Part shown: piece by piece, positions 9,755 through 20,039 of the stretch | How the letters are laid out: each line of letters starts with the position of its first letter | Position numbering within the stretch: the first letter of the stretch is position 1 | From: Pseudomonas entomophila | GTDB taxonomy: Bacteria; Pseudomonadota; Gammaproteobacteria; Pseudomonadales; Pseudomonadaceae | DNA length: 64,000 nucleotides | NCBI RefSeq assembly: GCF_013523125.1 | Contig: NZ_JAAMQJ010000010.1 | Coordinates: 46,419 to 110,418 of the forward strand | Direction: 5' to 3' | Made by a program: the position numbers and the translations under genes | Notes under the pieces: model-generated | What the model saw: the letters and a program-made list of their open reading frames with translations, nothing else | Told to the model about the DNA's origin: nothing | The model's database searches: none

Positions 9755-12700
9755 ATGGCCAAGCGTTCTCGCCCGGCAGCCTTCATCGATGACCCGTTGT
9801 GGTACAAGGACGCGGTGATCTACCAGCTTCATGTGAAGTCGTTCTTCGATGCCAACAACGATGGCGTCGGCGATTTCGCAGGTCTGATCAGCAAGCTCGA
9901 CTACATCGCCAAGCTGGGTGTGAACACCTTGTGGTTGTTGCCGTTCTATCCTTCGCCCCGGCGCGATGACGGCTATGACATCTCCGAATACAAGGCCGTG
10001 CACCCCGACTACGGCACCCTGGCCGACGCCAAGCGCTTCATCGCCGAGGCGCACAAGCGGGGCTTGCGGGTGATCACCGAGCTGGTAATCAACCATACGT
10101 CCGACCAGCACCCCTGGTTCCAGCGGGCGCGGCATGCCAAGCCCGGTAGCAAGGCCCGTGACTTCTATGTCTGGTCGGACACTGACCAGAAGTACGACGG
10201 CACCCGGATCATCTTCCTCGATACCGAGCATTCCAACTGGACCTGGGACCCGGTCGCGAAGCAGTACTTCTGGCACCGTTTCTACGCCCACCAGCCGGAC
10301 CTCAACTTCGACAACCCCCAGGTGCTCAAGGCCGTCCTGGGGGTGATGCGCTTCTGGCTTGACCTGGGCGTCGATGGGCTGCGCCTGGATGCCATCCCCT
10401 ACCTGATCGAACGGGACGGCACCAACAATGAGAACCTGCCCGAGACCCATGCGGTGCTCAAGGCGATCCGTGCCGAAATCGATGCCAATTACCCTGACCG
10501 CATGCTGCTGGCCGAGGCCAACCAATGGCCGGAAGACACGCGTCCGTACTTCGGTGAAGGCGACGGTGACGAATGCCACATGGCGTTCCACTTCCCGTTG
10601 ATGCCGCGCATGTACATGGCCCTGGCCATGGAGGACCGCTTCCCGATCACCGACATCCTGCGTCAGACGCCGGCGATTCCAGCCAACTGCCAGTGGTCGA
10701 TCTTCCTGCGCAACCACGACGAGTTGACGCTGGAGATGGTGACCGACCGTGAGCGGGACTACCTGTGGAATCATTACGCCGAAGACCGTCGCGCCCGCAT
10801 TAATCTGGGCATCCGTCGACGTCTGGCGCCGCTGCTGCAACGTGACCGCCGGCGCATCGAGCTGCTGACCAGCCTGCTGCTGTCCATGCCCGGCACGCCG
10901 ACGCTGTACTACGGCGACGAGCTTGGCATGGGCGACAACATCTACCTGGGCGACCGGGATGGCGTGCGCACGCCCATGCAGTGGTCGTCCGACCGCAATG
11001 GTGGGTTCTCGCGTGCCGAGCCGCAGCGCCTGGTACTGCCGCCGGTCATGGATCCGTTGTATGGCTACCAGACCATCAACGTCGAAGCCCAGGCCCACGA
11101 TGCGCACTCGCTGCTCAACTGGAACCGTCGGTTGCTGGCGGTCCGCGCGCAGCAGAAGGCCTTTGGCCGTGGCACGCTGACCCTGCTGTCGCCCAGCAAT
11201 CGACGCATCCTGGCTTATCTGCGCGAGTACACCGATGCGCAGGGCAACAGCGAGACCATTCTCTGCGTCGCCAACGTCTCACGCGCAGCGCAAGCCGCCG
11301 AGCTGGACCTGTCGGCCTATGCCGAGCGGGTGCCGGTGGAGATGCTCGGCGGCAGCGCATTCCCACCGATCGGCCAACTGCCGTTCCTGCTGACCTTGGC
11401 GCCTTACGGGTTCTACTGGTTCCTGTTGGCGTCCCGCGAACGCATGCCGCATTGGCATGTCGAACCTGCCGAGGGGTTACCCGAATTGACCACATTGGTA
11501 TTGAAAGCCCGCATGGAAGAATTGCTCGACAGCCCCTCCCGAGACGCCCTGCAGGACAGCATCCTGCCCCAGTACCTGCCCAAGCGCCGCTGGTTCGCCG
11601 GCAAGGAAGGACCGCTCGACCAGGTTCGCCTGCGTTATGGCGTGCGCCTGGACACCGCCACCACGCCCGTGCTGCTCAGCGAGCTCGAAGTCACCAGCAA
11701 GGGCACCGTCAGCCATTATCAGCTGCCATTCGGCCTGCTGGCCGAGGACCAGGTGCAAGCCGCACTGCCGCAGCAGCTGGCATTGTCACGGGTCCGCCGC
11801 AAAGGCCAGGTCGGTCTGATCACCGATGCCTTCGTGCTCGAGCCATTCGTGCGCGCTGTCTTGCAGGCCTGCCAGCACCACACGCGTCTGCCCAGCAGTG
11901 CGGGCGAATTGCGCTTCGAGTCCACCGAGCAGCTGGCAAGCCTTGGGCTGAACGCCGACAGTTCGGTGCGCTACCTGGGCGCCGAGCAATCCAACAGTTC
12001 GGTGGTGGTCGGCGACAAGCTGGTGCTCAAGCTCATTCGCCGTGTCAACGGCGGCATCCATCCCGAACTGGAAATGAGCGCCTACCTGACCACGGCGGGC
12101 TTCGCCAACATCTCGCCACTGCTGGCCTGGGTCGAGCGGGTGGACGATCAGCAGCCGCACCTGTTGATGATCGCCCAGGGTTACCTGAGCAATCAGGGCG
12201 ATGCCTGGGCATGGACCCAGGACACCCTGGAGCGGGCGATCCGCGACGAGCTCGAGCCTGGCGTCACTGACCAGGAAGGCCGCGCCAATGCGCTGGCCGA
12301 GCTGAAGGACTTCGCGGCGCTGTTCGGTCAAAGGCTGGGCGAGATGCATGCGCACCTAGCGGCGTCTACCGATGACGAAGCCTTCGCGCCGCGCGTCAGC
12401 GACCAGCAGGACAGCGAGCAGTGGGGCTGCCAGATCGCAGCCGAACTCGAACATGCGCTCGACCTGCTTGCCCAGCACCGCGGGGCACTGGACAGTGACG
12501 CGCAGGCCTTGGTCGATGACCTGCAACAGCAGCGCCAAGGGCTGCTGCAGAACGTCCAGGCCCTGGCCGACCAGGCGCAGGGTGGCCTGCTGATCCGGGT
12601 GCATGGCGACTTGCACCTGGGGCAGGTGCTGGTACGCCAGGGCGATGCCTACCTTATCGATTTCGAGGGCGAGCCGTCCCGGCCACTGAACGAGCGCCGG

Positions 12701-13063
12701 GCCAAGCTCAGCCCGTTCAAAGATGTCGGCGGTGTTCTGCGCTCGTTCGACTATGCTGCTGCCATGTTGCTGCGCGGCAGCTCTGGCGTGGACCTTTCCG
12801 AGGCGGCCCAGCAAGCGCGGCAACGGGTCGCCCGGCAGTACCTGCACCATTCACGGCATGCGTTTCTCGAGGCCTACAGCCAAGCCACCGCCGCGCTGCC
12901 CCATGCCTGGACACAGGGCAGTGGCGAGCGCGCGGCGCTGGACCTGTTCACCTTGGAGAAGGCGGCCTACGAAATCACTTACGAAGCCGAAAACCGGCCA
13001 AGCTGGCTGGCTGTGCCCTTGCACGGCTTGCATGGACTGATCAGTACCTGGGGAGAGTCATAA
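9755..13063 (+). CDS. treS: Trehalose synthase fused to maltokinase
   Basis: 1102 residues joining two enzymes. The N-terminal half (about 1-550) is a GH13 trehalose synthase that interconverts maltose and trehalose: the nucleophile is in DGLRLDAIPYL, the acid/base in LLAEANQWPED, and a third acid in LRNHDELTLE. After a linker the C-terminal half (from about 600, LPKRRWFAGKEG) is a maltokinase (Pep2/Mak) with kinase-fold motifs HGDLHLGQ and DFEGEPSRPL, which would make maltose-1-phosphate for GlgE. The fusion is common in pseudomonads. The ATG has an aaaggag ribosome binding site seven bases upstream. Its TAA is directly followed by the ATG of glgB, so the two are co-translated. Confidence 0.96.
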   Translation: MAKRSRPAAFIDDPLWYKDAVIYQLHVKSFFDANNDGVGDFAGLISKLDYIAKLGVNTLWLLPFYPSPRRDDGYDISEYKAVHPDYGTLADAKRFIAEAHKRGLRVITELVINHTSDQHPWFQRARHAKPGSKARDFYVWSDTDQKYDGTRIIFLDTEHSNWTWDPVAKQYFWHRFYAHQPDLNFDNPQVLKAVLGVMRFWLDLGVDGLRLDAIPYLIERDGTNNENLPETHAVLKAIRAEIDANYPDRMLLAEANQWPEDTRPYFGEGDGDECHMAFHFPLMPRMYMALAMEDRFPITDILRQTPAIPANCQWSIFLRNHDELTLEMVTDRERDYLWNHYAEDRRARINLGIRRRLAPLLQRDRRRIELLTSLLLSMPGTPTLYYGDELGMGDNIYLGDRDGVRTPMQWSSDRNGGFSRAEPQRLVLPPVMDPLYGYQTINVEAQAHDAHSLLNWNRRLLAVRAQQKAFGRGTLTLLSPSNRRILAYLREYTDAQGNSETILCVANVSRAAQAAELDLSAYAERVPVEMLGGSAFPPIGQLPFLLTLAPYGFYWFLLASRERMPHWHVEPAEGLPELTTLVLKARMEELLDSPSRDALQDSILPQYLPKRRWFAGKEGPLDQVRLRYGVRLDTATTPVLLSELEVTSKGTVSHYQLPFGLLAEDQVQAALPQQLALSRVRRKGQVGLITDAFVLEPFVRAVLQACQHHTRLPSSAGELRFESTEQLASLGLNADSSVRYLGAEQSNSSVVVGDKLVLKLIRRVNGGIHPELEMSAYLTTAGFANISPLLAWVERVDDQQPHLLMIAQGYLSNQGDAWAWTQDTLERAIRDELEPGVTDQEGRANALAELKDFAALFGQRLGEMHAHLAASTDDEAFAPRVSDQQDSEQWGCQIAAELEHALDLLAQHRGALDSDAQALVDDLQQQRQGLLQNVQALADQAQGGLLIRVHGDLHLGQVLVRQGDAYLIDFEGEPSRPLNERRAKLSPFKDVGGVLRSFDYAAAMLLRGSSGVDLSEAAQQARQRVARQYLHHSRHAFLEAYSQATAALPHAWTQGSGERAALDLFTLEKAAYEITYEAENRPSWLAVPLHGLHGLISTWGES

Positions 13064-15274
13064 ATGAATGCAAGCACGCGTGACAACGGCGGCCTCGAGC
13101 GACGGGACCTCGACGCCCTGGCTCGCGCCGAGCACGCCGACCCGTTCGCGGTATTGGGGCCACACGGCGATGGCGCAGGCGGCACCTGGGTGCGCGCCTA
13201 TCTGCCCAACGCACTCAGGGCACAGGTCATCGCACGCGAGGACGGTCGCGTCCTGGCAGACATGCACCAGGCTTCGCTGCCGGGCCTGTTCTTCGCCCAC
13301 CTGGCGCACGCGATGGCGTATCAATTGCGCATCGTCTGGGCCAGTGGCGAGCAGGTGACCGAAGACCCTTACAGCTTCGGTCCGCAGCTGGGCGAAATGG
13401 ACATGCACCTGTTCGCCGAGGGTAACCATCGCGACCTGGCCAGCCGCTTCGGTGCGCAGCCCATCCAGGTCGACGGCGTGGACGGCGTCTGCTTCTCGGT
13501 CTGGGCGCCCAATGCCCGGCGTGTGTCGGTGGTCGGCGACTTCAACAGCTGGGACGGTCGCCGCCACCCTATGCGCATTCGTCACGAGGCCGGCGTCTGG
13601 GAGCTGTTCATCCCACGGCTGGGTGTGGGCGAAGCCTACAAGTTCGAAGTGCTCGGCAAGGACGGTGTCCTGCCGCTGAAGGCCGACCCCTTGGCGCGTG
13701 CCACCGAGTTGCCACCCAGTACGTCGTCCAAGGTCGCCGGACCGCTGGGCCACGCGTGGCAGGACCAAGCGTGGATGGAGCAGCGTGCTCAGCGGCACGG
13801 GCTCGATCAGCCGCTGTCGATCTACGAGCTGCATGCCGGCTCCTGGCGCTGCAAGCTGGACGAGGCGGGCGAGGTGGCCGGCTTCTACAACTGGCGTGAA
13901 CTGGCGGACAGCCTGGTGCCTTACGTCAAGGAGCTGGGCTTCACCCACATCGAACTGTTGCCGATCATGGAGCACCCCTTCGGCGGCTCCTGGGGCTACC
14001 AGCCGCTGTCGATGTTCGCCCCGACCTCGCGTTACGGCTCGCCCGAAGACTTCGCAGCCTTCATCGACGCCTGCCACCAGGCCGAGATCGGCGTACTGCT
14101 CGACTGGGTGCCAGCGCATTTCCCCACCGATGAGCACGGGCTGGCCCGCTTCGATGGCACCGCTCTGTACGAGTACCAGAACCCGTTCGAAGGGTATCAC
14201 CAGGACTGGAACACGCTCATCTACAACCTGGGGCGCAATGAGGTCCGTGGGTTCATGGTGGCCTCGGCGCTGCACTGGCTCAAGCACTTCCACATCGACG
14301 GTCTGCGGGTCGATGCCGTGGCCTCGATGCTATACCGCGACTACTCGCGCAAGCATGGCGAATGGATACCGAACCGTTACGGTGGTCGCGAGAACCTCGA
14401 GGCGATCGACTTCCTGCGTCACCTCAACGGGATCGCCGCCTACGAGGCGCCAGGCGCGCTGATCATTGCCGAAGAGTCCACCGCTTGGCCGGGTGTCAGC
14501 GCCCCGACCCAGGAGGGCGGCCTGGGCTTCTCGTACAAGTGGAACATGGGCTGGATGCACGATTCGCTGCATTACATCCAGAACGATTCGATCTACCGCC
14601 CTTACCACCACAACGAACTGAGTTTCAGCCTGCACTATGCATTCTCCGAACACTTCGTGTTGCCGATTTCCCACGATGAGGTGGTGCACGGCAAGCACTC
14701 GTTGATCGACAAGATGCCGGGGGATCGCTGGCAGAAGTTCGCCAACCTGCGGGCCTATCTCGCCTACATGTGGACCCATCCTGGCAAGAAGCTGCTGTTC
14801 ATGGGGTGCGAGTTCGGGCAGTGGCGCGAATGGAACCACGATAACCAGCTGGACTGGTACCTGCTGCAGCAGTCCGACCATCAGGGGGTGAAAAGCCTGG
14901 TGAGCGACCTGAACCGTCTGTATCGCGAGTTGCCAGCGCTGCACGAGCAGGACGGCAGACCTCAAGGCTTCCAGTGGCTGGTGGGGGACGATGCGCGCAA
15001 CAGCGTATTCGCCTGGCTGCGCTGGAGCCGCGAAGGCGAGCCGGTGCTGGTGGTGGCCAACTTCACGCCGGTGCCGCGCGAGGGGTATCGCATCGGAGTG
15101 CCGTTTGGCGAGCAGTGGCAGGAAGTGCTCAACAGCGACGCCGAAGGGTATGCCGGCTCCAATATCGGTAACTTCGGTACGGTAGGCAGCGAGCCTGTGC
15201 CTGCCCATGGCCAGCCGTTGTCGCTGACTTTGCAGCTACCACCCTTGGGCGTGCTGATCATGAAGCCTGCCTGA
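13064..15274 (+). CDS. glgB: 1,4-alpha-glucan branching enzyme
   Basis: 736 residues, typical for GlgB. Domains: an N-terminal CBM48-like region (about 20-120), a second CBM48 with [16 protein letters not shown], the GH13_9 catalytic barrel, and a C-terminal all-beta domain. The nucleophile Asp (about residue 417) is in [10 protein letters not shown], the acid/base Glu (about 470) in IIAEESTAW, and the third acid in [12 protein letters not shown]. It cuts alpha-1,4 chains and re-attaches them as alpha-1,6 branches, completing the GlgE pathway. It starts on the base after the treS stop. A perfect 8-bp stem (CCTGCCTG / CAGGCAGG, 15266-15284) spans its stop codon. Confidence 0.96.
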   Translation: MNASTRDNGGLERRDLDALARAEHADPFAVLGPHGDGAGGTWVRAYLPNALRAQVIAREDGRVLADMHQASLPGLFFAHLAHAMAYQLRIVWASGEQVTEDPYSFGPQLGEMDMHLFAEGNHRDLASRFGAQPIQVDGVDGVCFSVWAPNARRVSVVGDFNSWDGRRHPMRIRHEAGVWELFIPRLGVGEAYKFEVLGKDGVLPLKADPLARATELPPSTSSKVAGPLGHAWQDQAWMEQRAQRHGLDQPLSIYELHAGSWRCKLDEAGEVAGFYNWRELADSLVPYVKELGFTHIELLPIMEHPFGGSWGYQPLSMFAPTSRYGSPEDFAAFIDACHQAEIGVLLDWVPAHFPTDEHGLARFDGTALYEYQNPFEGYHQDWNTLIYNLGRNEVRGFMVASALHWLKHFHIDGLRVDAVASMLYRDYSRKHGEWIPNRYGGRENLEAIDFLRHLNGIAAYEAPGALIIAEESTAWPGVSAPTQEGGLGFSYKWNMGWMHDSLHYIQNDSIYRPYHHNELSFSLHYAFSEHFVLPISHDEVVHGKHSLIDKMPGDRWQKFANLRAYLAYMWTHPGKKLLFMGCEFGQWREWNHDNQLDWYLLQQSDHQGVKSLVSDLNRLYRELPALHEQDGRPQGFQWLVGDDARNSVFAWLRWSREGEPVLVVANFTPVPREGYRIGVPFGEQWQEVLNSDAEGYAGSNIGNFGTVGSEPVPAHGQPLSLTLQLPPLGVLIMKPA

Positions 15275-15336
15275 CGCAGGCAGGGAAGGGGGCCTGATGA
15301 AGGCTGGCCTTCCAGGCGTTCGGTACAGCGGCTGGG

Positions 15337-16404
15337 TCACTCGCCCAGCCGTTGCTCCCGCGACGGGGGATAACCGAAGTACGCCGCATAGCACTTGCTG
15401 AAGTGCGATACCGACACGAACCCGCAGGCCACCGCCACCTCCATTACCGACAGGTCCGAATACTGCAGCAGCCTGCGGCTCTTGGTGATGCGCAGCTCCA
15501 TGTAGTAGCGCCGTGGCGAAGTGCCCAGTTGCGCCTGGAACAAGCGGTCGATCTGCCGCCGCGAGCGCCCGCTGTAGGCCGCCAGCTGGTCGAGGCTGAG
15601 CGTCTCTTCGAGGTTGTTTTCCATCAGCTCGACAATGGTGCGCAGGTGCAGGCTCATGGACTTTTTCGCCCCTGGCCCGACCTGGCGATACCGCGCACCG
15701 GAAAACGACAGAATTTCTTCCACGCCCTCGGCCAGTCCATCGCCGTGCAGACGGCGCACCAGGCTGAGCATCATTTCCATGGCGCCATTGGGGCTGGCGG
15801 CGGTCAACCGGTCGCGGTCCAGCGTGAAGCTGGCCGGGGTGATGCGTGTCTGCGGGCTGCGCTCGGCGAGGCTGGCCCGCTGCTCGGGGTGCACGCTGCA
15901 ACCGTAGTCGGCCAGTACACCGGCCCGGCCGAGGAACCAGGCCCCGTTCCACAGCCCGCCCAGGTGCAGGCCATGGGCGTCACAGTCCACCAGCAGACGG
16001 TCCAGCTCGGGGTACTTCAAGGGAGTGCGCAGACCGCCGCAGACGATCAGCAAATCCAGGTCCCGCAGGGCGCGCGGCTCCAGCTCGGCAGCGATCAGTT
16101 CCAGGCCCAGGTCGCTCAAGACACGCTCGCCGTCCAATGACAGCGGCGAGAAGCGAAAGCTGTCGGTGCGCAACAGGTTGGCCGTGACCAGGACGTCCAT
16201 GGCCACCGTGAAGCTGGCCATGGAAAAATGTTCCAGCAGGACGAAGCCCACGCCATAGGACGGCGTGACATCGGCAGCGGTCGGCTTGAGCCTGACCATG
16301 TTGGTGGTGCTGGCTTTCTTGCTGAACTGGCGAATGGTGGGCACTGCGGGCTCCCGGGTCAGGCTGGCGCCGATGAGTGTGCTCGCCGGTCTTGGGAAAG
16401 ACAA
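15337..16404 (-). CDS. GlxA-family AraC-type transcriptional regulator
   Basis: 355 residues. The N-terminal part (about 50-220) is a DJ-1/PfpI glutamine-amidotransferase-like fold that probably binds a small amine or amino-acid signal (VGFVLLEHFSMASF, DLLIVCGGLRTP, GLWNGAWFLGRAG). The C-terminal part (about 245-350) carries two AraC-type helix-turn-helix motifs (LSLDQLAAYSGRSRRQIDRLF and SVMEVAVACGFVSVSHFSKCY). The family includes pseudomonad regulators of arginine, betaine and carnitine use, but the target here cannot be named. Met36 (MVRLKPTAAD) is an alternative start, since the first 35 residues look unstructured. It converges on glgB and diverges from the next small gene. Confidence 0.9.
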   Translation of the reverse strand: MSFPRPASTLIGASLTREPAVPTIRQFSKKASTTNMVRLKPTAADVTPSYGVGFVLLEHFSMASFTVAMDVLVTANLLRTDSFRFSPLSLDGERVLSDLGLELIAAELEPRALRDLDLLIVCGGLRTPLKYPELDRLLVDCDAHGLHLGGLWNGAWFLGRAGVLADYGCSVHPEQRASLAERSPQTRITPASFTLDRDRLTAASPNGAMEMMLSLVRRLHGDGLAEGVEEILSFSGARYRQVGPGAKKSMSLHLRTIVELMENNLEETLSLDQLAAYSGRSRRQIDRLFQAQLGTSPRRYYMELRITKSRRLLQYSDLSVMEVAVACGFVSVSHFSKCYAAYFGYPPSREQRLGE

Positions 16405-16520
16405 CCGGGCGCTGCGTCAGGCACGTGTCTGGGGGCGACCGTGGCAGACGTCATGTCGCACGCGCCGACAGCGCGGTTCGGTTATCCTGTTGGCCTTCGT
16501 GACGTGCTGGAGTCTCTTTC

Positions 16521-16994
16521 TTGAAACGGTTGCCACTGCTGTTGATGTGCCTGTTGCCGGGCCTGGCCCATGCCCTGGAGCCCGGAGACCGTCTGGCCCC
16601 CTGGACGCTGCTCGATCAGCACGAGCAGCCCTACAGCCTGACGCCGGAGACGCGCCTGCTGCTGGTGGCCCGCGACATGGAAGGCGCCAAGCTGGTCAAG
16701 GCGGCGTTGGCCGGGCAGCCGGCGGGTTATCTGGAGGCCCGAAGCGCTGTCTTCGTGGCCGACATCGAACGGATGCCCGCCGTGATCAGTACGCTGTTCG
16801 CCATCCCTGCCATGCGGGACTACACCTACCGGGTCATGCTCGATCGCCAGGGCCGGGTGGTCGAGCGCTACGAAGTGCCTGATGCCAGCGTGCGACTCAT
16901 GCGCCTGGAGCACGGCACGCTGGTGGCGCAAGACACCTACGTCGAGGCGCAAGCCTTGAAGCGGGCGCTGGACGCCAGCCCGGCATCTCCCTGA
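16521..16994 (+). CDS. Small exported thioredoxin-fold-like protein
   Basis: 157 residues. The start used is TTG at 16521 with GGAG eight bases upstream; the product then begins MKRLPLLLMCLLPGLAHALE, a clear Sec signal peptide with an AHA cleavage site. The mature part starts LEPGDRLAPWTLLDQHEQPY, which resembles the entry strand of periplasmic thioredoxin-like proteins, but no CxxC motif is present, so a redox role is not supported. It precedes the SCO1/copper genes after a gap of about 210 bases with no feature I can name. The function is unknown. Confidence 0.75.
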   Translation: MKRLPLLLMCLLPGLAHALEPGDRLAPWTLLDQHEQPYSLTPETRLLLVARDMEGAKLVKAALAGQPAGYLEARSAVFVADIERMPAVISTLFAIPAMRDYTYRVMLDRQGRVVERYEVPDASVRLMRLEHGTLVAQDTYVEAQALKRALDASPASP

Positions 16995-17208
16995 GCCGGG
17001 ACGGGTCGAAGCCTGCATCTCAGCGCCTGGTTAGCAATAAAATGTTACTGATTCAAGGGCTGCGACAACAGGCCGCACGCCGTATTTCAAGGGCTTGAGA
17101 CCAATGGCCCGTCGTCAGGTGGAAGCGCACCCCAGGCCATGCCAGAATGCGCCCGTCGTCGCCCGGCCCTGCCCGAGGGCCGGCACCTTCCCTGTAAAGG
17201 ATGGTTCC

Positions 17209-17814
17209 ATGAATGATCTGTTGACCCGGCGCACGCTCGTCGCCGGGATGGGCGTACTGGGCCTTGGCCTGCTCGCCGGGTGCAGCCCGGCCCGTGGCTT
17301 GGAGTTCAAGTACGGCAAGAACATGAGCAACGAAATCCTCGGTCGCTCGTTCCGCCTGAAGGACACCGAGGGCAACGTACGCACCCTGTCCAGCTTCTAT
17401 GGCTCGATGCCGATGATCTTCTTCGGCTTCACCCAGTGCCCGGCGGTCTGCCCGACCACTCTGGCGCGCGCGGTGCAGATCAAGAAGCTGATGGGCCGTG
17501 ACGCCGGTTTCCTCCAGGTGGTGTTCATCACCCTGGACCCGGAACGCGACACGCCCGAGGTGCTCGACGCCTATGTCAAGGCGTTCGACCCGTCCTTCAC
17601 CGCATTGACCGGCACTCCGGAAGAAATCGCCGATGTGGCCCGGGAGTTCAAGGTGTTCTACGAGAAGAAGCCCGAAGGGGATTCCTACACCATCTCCCAT
17701 TCGTCCACCAGCTATGTCTACGACTCTCGTGGCACCCTGCGCCTGAGCCTGTCGCATTCGCTCAACGCCAAGGAATGCGCCGAAGACCTGCTTACCCTGA
17801 TGGAGATCTGCTAA
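17209..17814 (+). CDS. SCO1/SenC-type copper-binding protein
   Basis: 201 residues. The start chosen is the ATG at 17209, which gives MNDLLTRRTLVAGMGVLGLG with a twin-Arg-like N-terminus and a lipobox-like LLAGC, so the protein is probably a periplasmic lipoprotein. The thioredoxin-fold SCO core has the copper ligands in QCPAVCPTT (CxxxC) and a downstream His in ISHSSTSYVYD. SCO proteins deliver copper to the CuA site of cytochrome oxidase or act as thiol reductases. Its TAA overlaps the ATG of the PCu(A)C gene by one base, which fits a joint role in cuproenzyme assembly. Confidence 0.93.
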   Translation: MNDLLTRRTLVAGMGVLGLGLLAGCSPARGLEFKYGKNMSNEILGRSFRLKDTEGNVRTLSSFYGSMPMIFFGFTQCPAVCPTTLARAVQIKKLMGRDAGFLQVVFITLDPERDTPEVLDAYVKAFDPSFTALTGTPEEIADVAREFKVFYEKKPEGDSYTISHSSTSYVYDSRGTLRLSLSHSLNAKECAEDLLTLMEIC

Positions 17815-18290
17815 TGTCTGTTTCCCGTTCCGTTCTTGCGCGTGGCCTGGCCCTCATGGCCTTGGCCGGTCTGGCCTTGCCCGCCCTGGCCGACACTACG
17901 GTGAGCGATGCCTGGGTGCGCGCTACTGTGCCGCACCAGTCGTCCACTGGGGCGTTCATGACGCTGACCGCCAGCACCGACAGCACACTGGTGAGCGTCG
18001 CTTCGCCGGTGGCCAAAGACGTGCAGGTACACGAGATGACCATGAAGGGCGATGTCATGGGCATGCGCAAGGTCGACGCCTTGCCCCTGCCTGCCGGTAA
18101 GGCGGTAAGCCTGGACCCCAATGGCTATCACGTCATGCTGATGGGGCTGAATACCCAGGTGAAAGAGGGCACCGAAGTGCCGTTGACCTTGACGGTCGAG
18201 GATGACAAGGGCGAGCGCCAGGTCATCGAGATCAAAGCACCGGTGCGCCCGTTGACTGCGTCTGCCGACCACGGTCACGCCATGCATTGA
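17814..18290 (+). CDS. Periplasmic copper chaperone PCu(A)C
   Basis: 158 residues. It starts on the last base of the SCO1 stop codon. The signal peptide MSVSRSVLARGLALMALAGL ends at ALA, followed by the conserved entry DTTVSDAWVRATVPHQSSTGAFMTL. The Cu(I) ligands of the family are visible: His in VQVHEMTMKGDVMGMRKV plus the Met residues there, and the GYHVMLMGLN motif. A His/Met tail (DHGHAMH) may add copper binding. PCu(A)C proteins load copper onto SCO or cytochrome oxidase CuA, matching the overlapping neighbour. Confidence 0.93.
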   Translation: MSVSRSVLARGLALMALAGLALPALADTTVSDAWVRATVPHQSSTGAFMTLTASTDSTLVSVASPVAKDVQVHEMTMKGDVMGMRKVDALPLPAGKAVSLDPNGYHVMLMGLNTQVKEGTEVPLTLTVEDDKGERQVIEIKAPVRPLTASADHGHAMH

Positions 18291-18391
18291 TGCAGCGATG
18301 GCGCCGGACCCAGGTCGGGCGCCATCGTCTGTCGGCAGGCCTCGTCGAGCGCAAGGCCCGGCGTAGGAGAGTGTCTAGCGCAGGGGCACGA

Positions 18392-18709
18392 TCAGCTCGG
18401 GAACAGCTCGCCCAGCTTCATCGACAGCATCATGTCGCCTTCGACGCGCAGCTTGCCGCCCATGAAGGCCTGCATGCCATCGAGCTCGCCGCTGACGATC
18501 TCCTTGAGGGTCTGGCTGTCCATGACCAAGGTGCAGTTGGCATCCGGGTTCTCGCCTTCCTGCAGCTCGCAGGTGCCGTCCTTGACGATCAGGGCGTAAT
18601 GCTTGTCTTCATCGGTGACATTGAAGCCGAACACCAGGTCCAGCCCTTGGGCGGCGGCTGGATTGAACTTCTCTTGCATCTTTTTCACGGCATCAGCTAC
18701 GGAGGTCAT
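18392..18709 (-). CDS. SCP2 sterol-transfer domain protein
   Basis: 105 residues forming a single SCP2 domain: MTSVADAVKKMQEKFNP, then LVMDSQTLKEIVSGELDGMQ and LRVEGDMMLSMKLGELF. The family binds lipids or acyl-CoA in a hydrophobic pocket; the ligand of bacterial stand-alone SCP2 proteins is unknown. The ATG at 18709 is preceded by a Shine-Dalgarno-like purine run and matches the usual family start, so the open frame upstream of it is excluded. No signal peptide is present, so it is cytoplasmic. It is convergent with the PCu(A)C gene. Confidence 0.9.
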   Translation of the reverse strand: MTSVADAVKKMQEKFNPAAAQGLDLVFGFNVTDEDKHYALIVKDGTCELQEGENPDANCTLVMDSQTLKEIVSGELDGMQAFMGGKLRVEGDMMLSMKLGELFPS

Positions 18710-18949
18710 GGCGGTTTCCTTGTCGTGGAGGTACGGATGTGCGTACGGCAAACGTTCGCCCTCAGAGGGGCTGAAACGCTCCGAGGGTAGGGTGCGGCTC
18801 GAACGCTGTCAACGGAAAAACATACGGGCGTTTGAAAAGGTCGTTTGAACCTGATGCAGGCCGCGCAGGCCGCTGGCGAGGCGTCAGGCGCAACGGTATG
18901 CTGGCAAGCCTGACGCGCCGTGAGGGCGTGGGTTCAATGAGGAGTCACC

Positions 18950-19972
18950 GTGGAGTTTCTTGCCGAATACGCAAGCTTTCTAGCCAAGACCGCGACCGTG
19001 GTCATCGCCCTGCTGATCGTGCTGTCGGCCATCGCCGGCCTGCGCAGCAAGGGCCGCCGCAAACCAGGTGGGCACCTGCAGGTCACGCGCATGAACCAGT
19101 TCTACGATGGCCTGCGCGACCGCCTCGAAGCCGGCCTGTTCGACAAGGCCGAACTCAAGGCCCTGCGCAAGCGCAAGGCCAAGGGCGAGAAGAAACAGAA
19201 GAAGCAGCAAGGGACCGAGGACCAGGGCCGCGTGTTCGTCCTGGACTTCGATGGCGACATCAAGGCTTCGGCCACCGACAGCCTGCGCCATGAAATCACC
19301 GCCTTGCTGAGCATGGCCACCGCGCGCGACGAAGTGGTGCTGCGCCTGGAGAGCGGCGGCGGCCTGGTCCACAGCTATGGCCTGGCCGCCTCCCAACTGG
19401 CGCGCGTGCGCCAGGCCGGCGTACCGCTGACCGTCTGCATCGACAAGGTCGCTGCCAGCGGCGGTTACATGATGGCCTGCATCGGTGACAAGATCATCAG
19501 CGCGCCCTTCGCCATTCTTGGCTCGATCGGCGTGGTGGCGCAGTTGCCCAACGTCAATCGACTGTTGAAGAAGCACGACATCGACGTCGAGGTGCTGACC
19601 GCCGGTGAGTACAAGCGCACCCTGACCGTGTTCGGCGAGAACACCGAGAAGGGTCGCGAGAAGTTTCAGGAAGACCTGGACGTCACGCACCGGCTGTTCA
19701 AGGACTTCGTCTCCCGCTACCGCCCGCAGCTGTCCATCGACGAGGTCGCCACCGGCGAAGTCTGGCTGGGCGTGGCCGCACTCAATCGTCAACTGGTCGA
19801 TGAACTGCGCACCAGCGACGAGTACCTCAACGACCGTGCGCGCGAGGGTGGCGTGTTCCATCTGCAGTACGCCCAGCGCAAGAGCCTGCAGGAGCGCATC
19901 GGCATGGCGGCCAGCGGTTCGCTGGAGAATGCACTGGTCGGGCTGTGGAGCAAGTTGAGCCGTCTGCGCTAA
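18950..19972 (+). CDS. sohB: SohB-like inner-membrane S49 peptidase
   Basis: 340 residues. The GTG start at 18950 has GAGGAG upstream. An N-terminal transmembrane helix (about 10-32) is followed by a charged linker rich in Lys and the S49 peptidase core. The nucleophile Ser lies in DKVAASGGYMMAC, and the preceding LESGGGLVHSYG loop and APFAILGSIGVVAQLPN strand are typical of SohB/SppA. It probably cleaves signal peptides or damaged membrane proteins in the periplasm. It stands alone, upstream of the tRNA-Cys promoter. Confidence 0.93.
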   Translation: MEFLAEYASFLAKTATVVIALLIVLSAIAGLRSKGRRKPGGHLQVTRMNQFYDGLRDRLEAGLFDKAELKALRKRKAKGEKKQKKQQGTEDQGRVFVLDFDGDIKASATDSLRHEITALLSMATARDEVVLRLESGGGLVHSYGLAASQLARVRQAGVPLTVCIDKVAASGGYMMACIGDKIISAPFAILGSIGVVAQLPNVNRLLKKHDIDVEVLTAGEYKRTLTVFGENTEKGREKFQEDLDVTHRLFKDFVSRYRPQLSIDEVATGEVWLGVAALNRQLVDELRTSDEYLNDRAREGGVFHLQYAQRKSLQERIGMAASGSLENALVGLWSKLSRLR

Positions 19973-20010
19973 GACCTTGAACCTCCTGGAAATTTTTTGA
20001 GGGGAGGGGG

Positions 20011-20039
20011 TTGCAAGGTGGATCGAATGCGGACATAAT
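20011..20039 (+). promoter_or_regulatory. Sigma70 promoter for tRNA-Cys
   Basis: TTGCAA at 20011-20016, a 17-base spacer, and CATAAT at 20034-20039. This near-consensus promoter lies about 85 bases upstream of the tRNA, with a TSS expected near 20046. No other gene lies between. Confidence 0.65.

Noticed and set aside
9626..11107. 493-codon frame antisense to treS
   Set aside because: Composition follows the complement of treS codons; no recognisable motif. The GH13 motifs on the plus strand leave no doubt about the coding strand.
13058..14293. 411-codon frame antisense to glgB
   Set aside because: Shadow of the clearly coding glgB frame; no start signal.
15266..15284. Reading the perfect 8-bp stem over the glgB stop as a terminator
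   Set aside because: No T-run follows; mentioned under glgB only.
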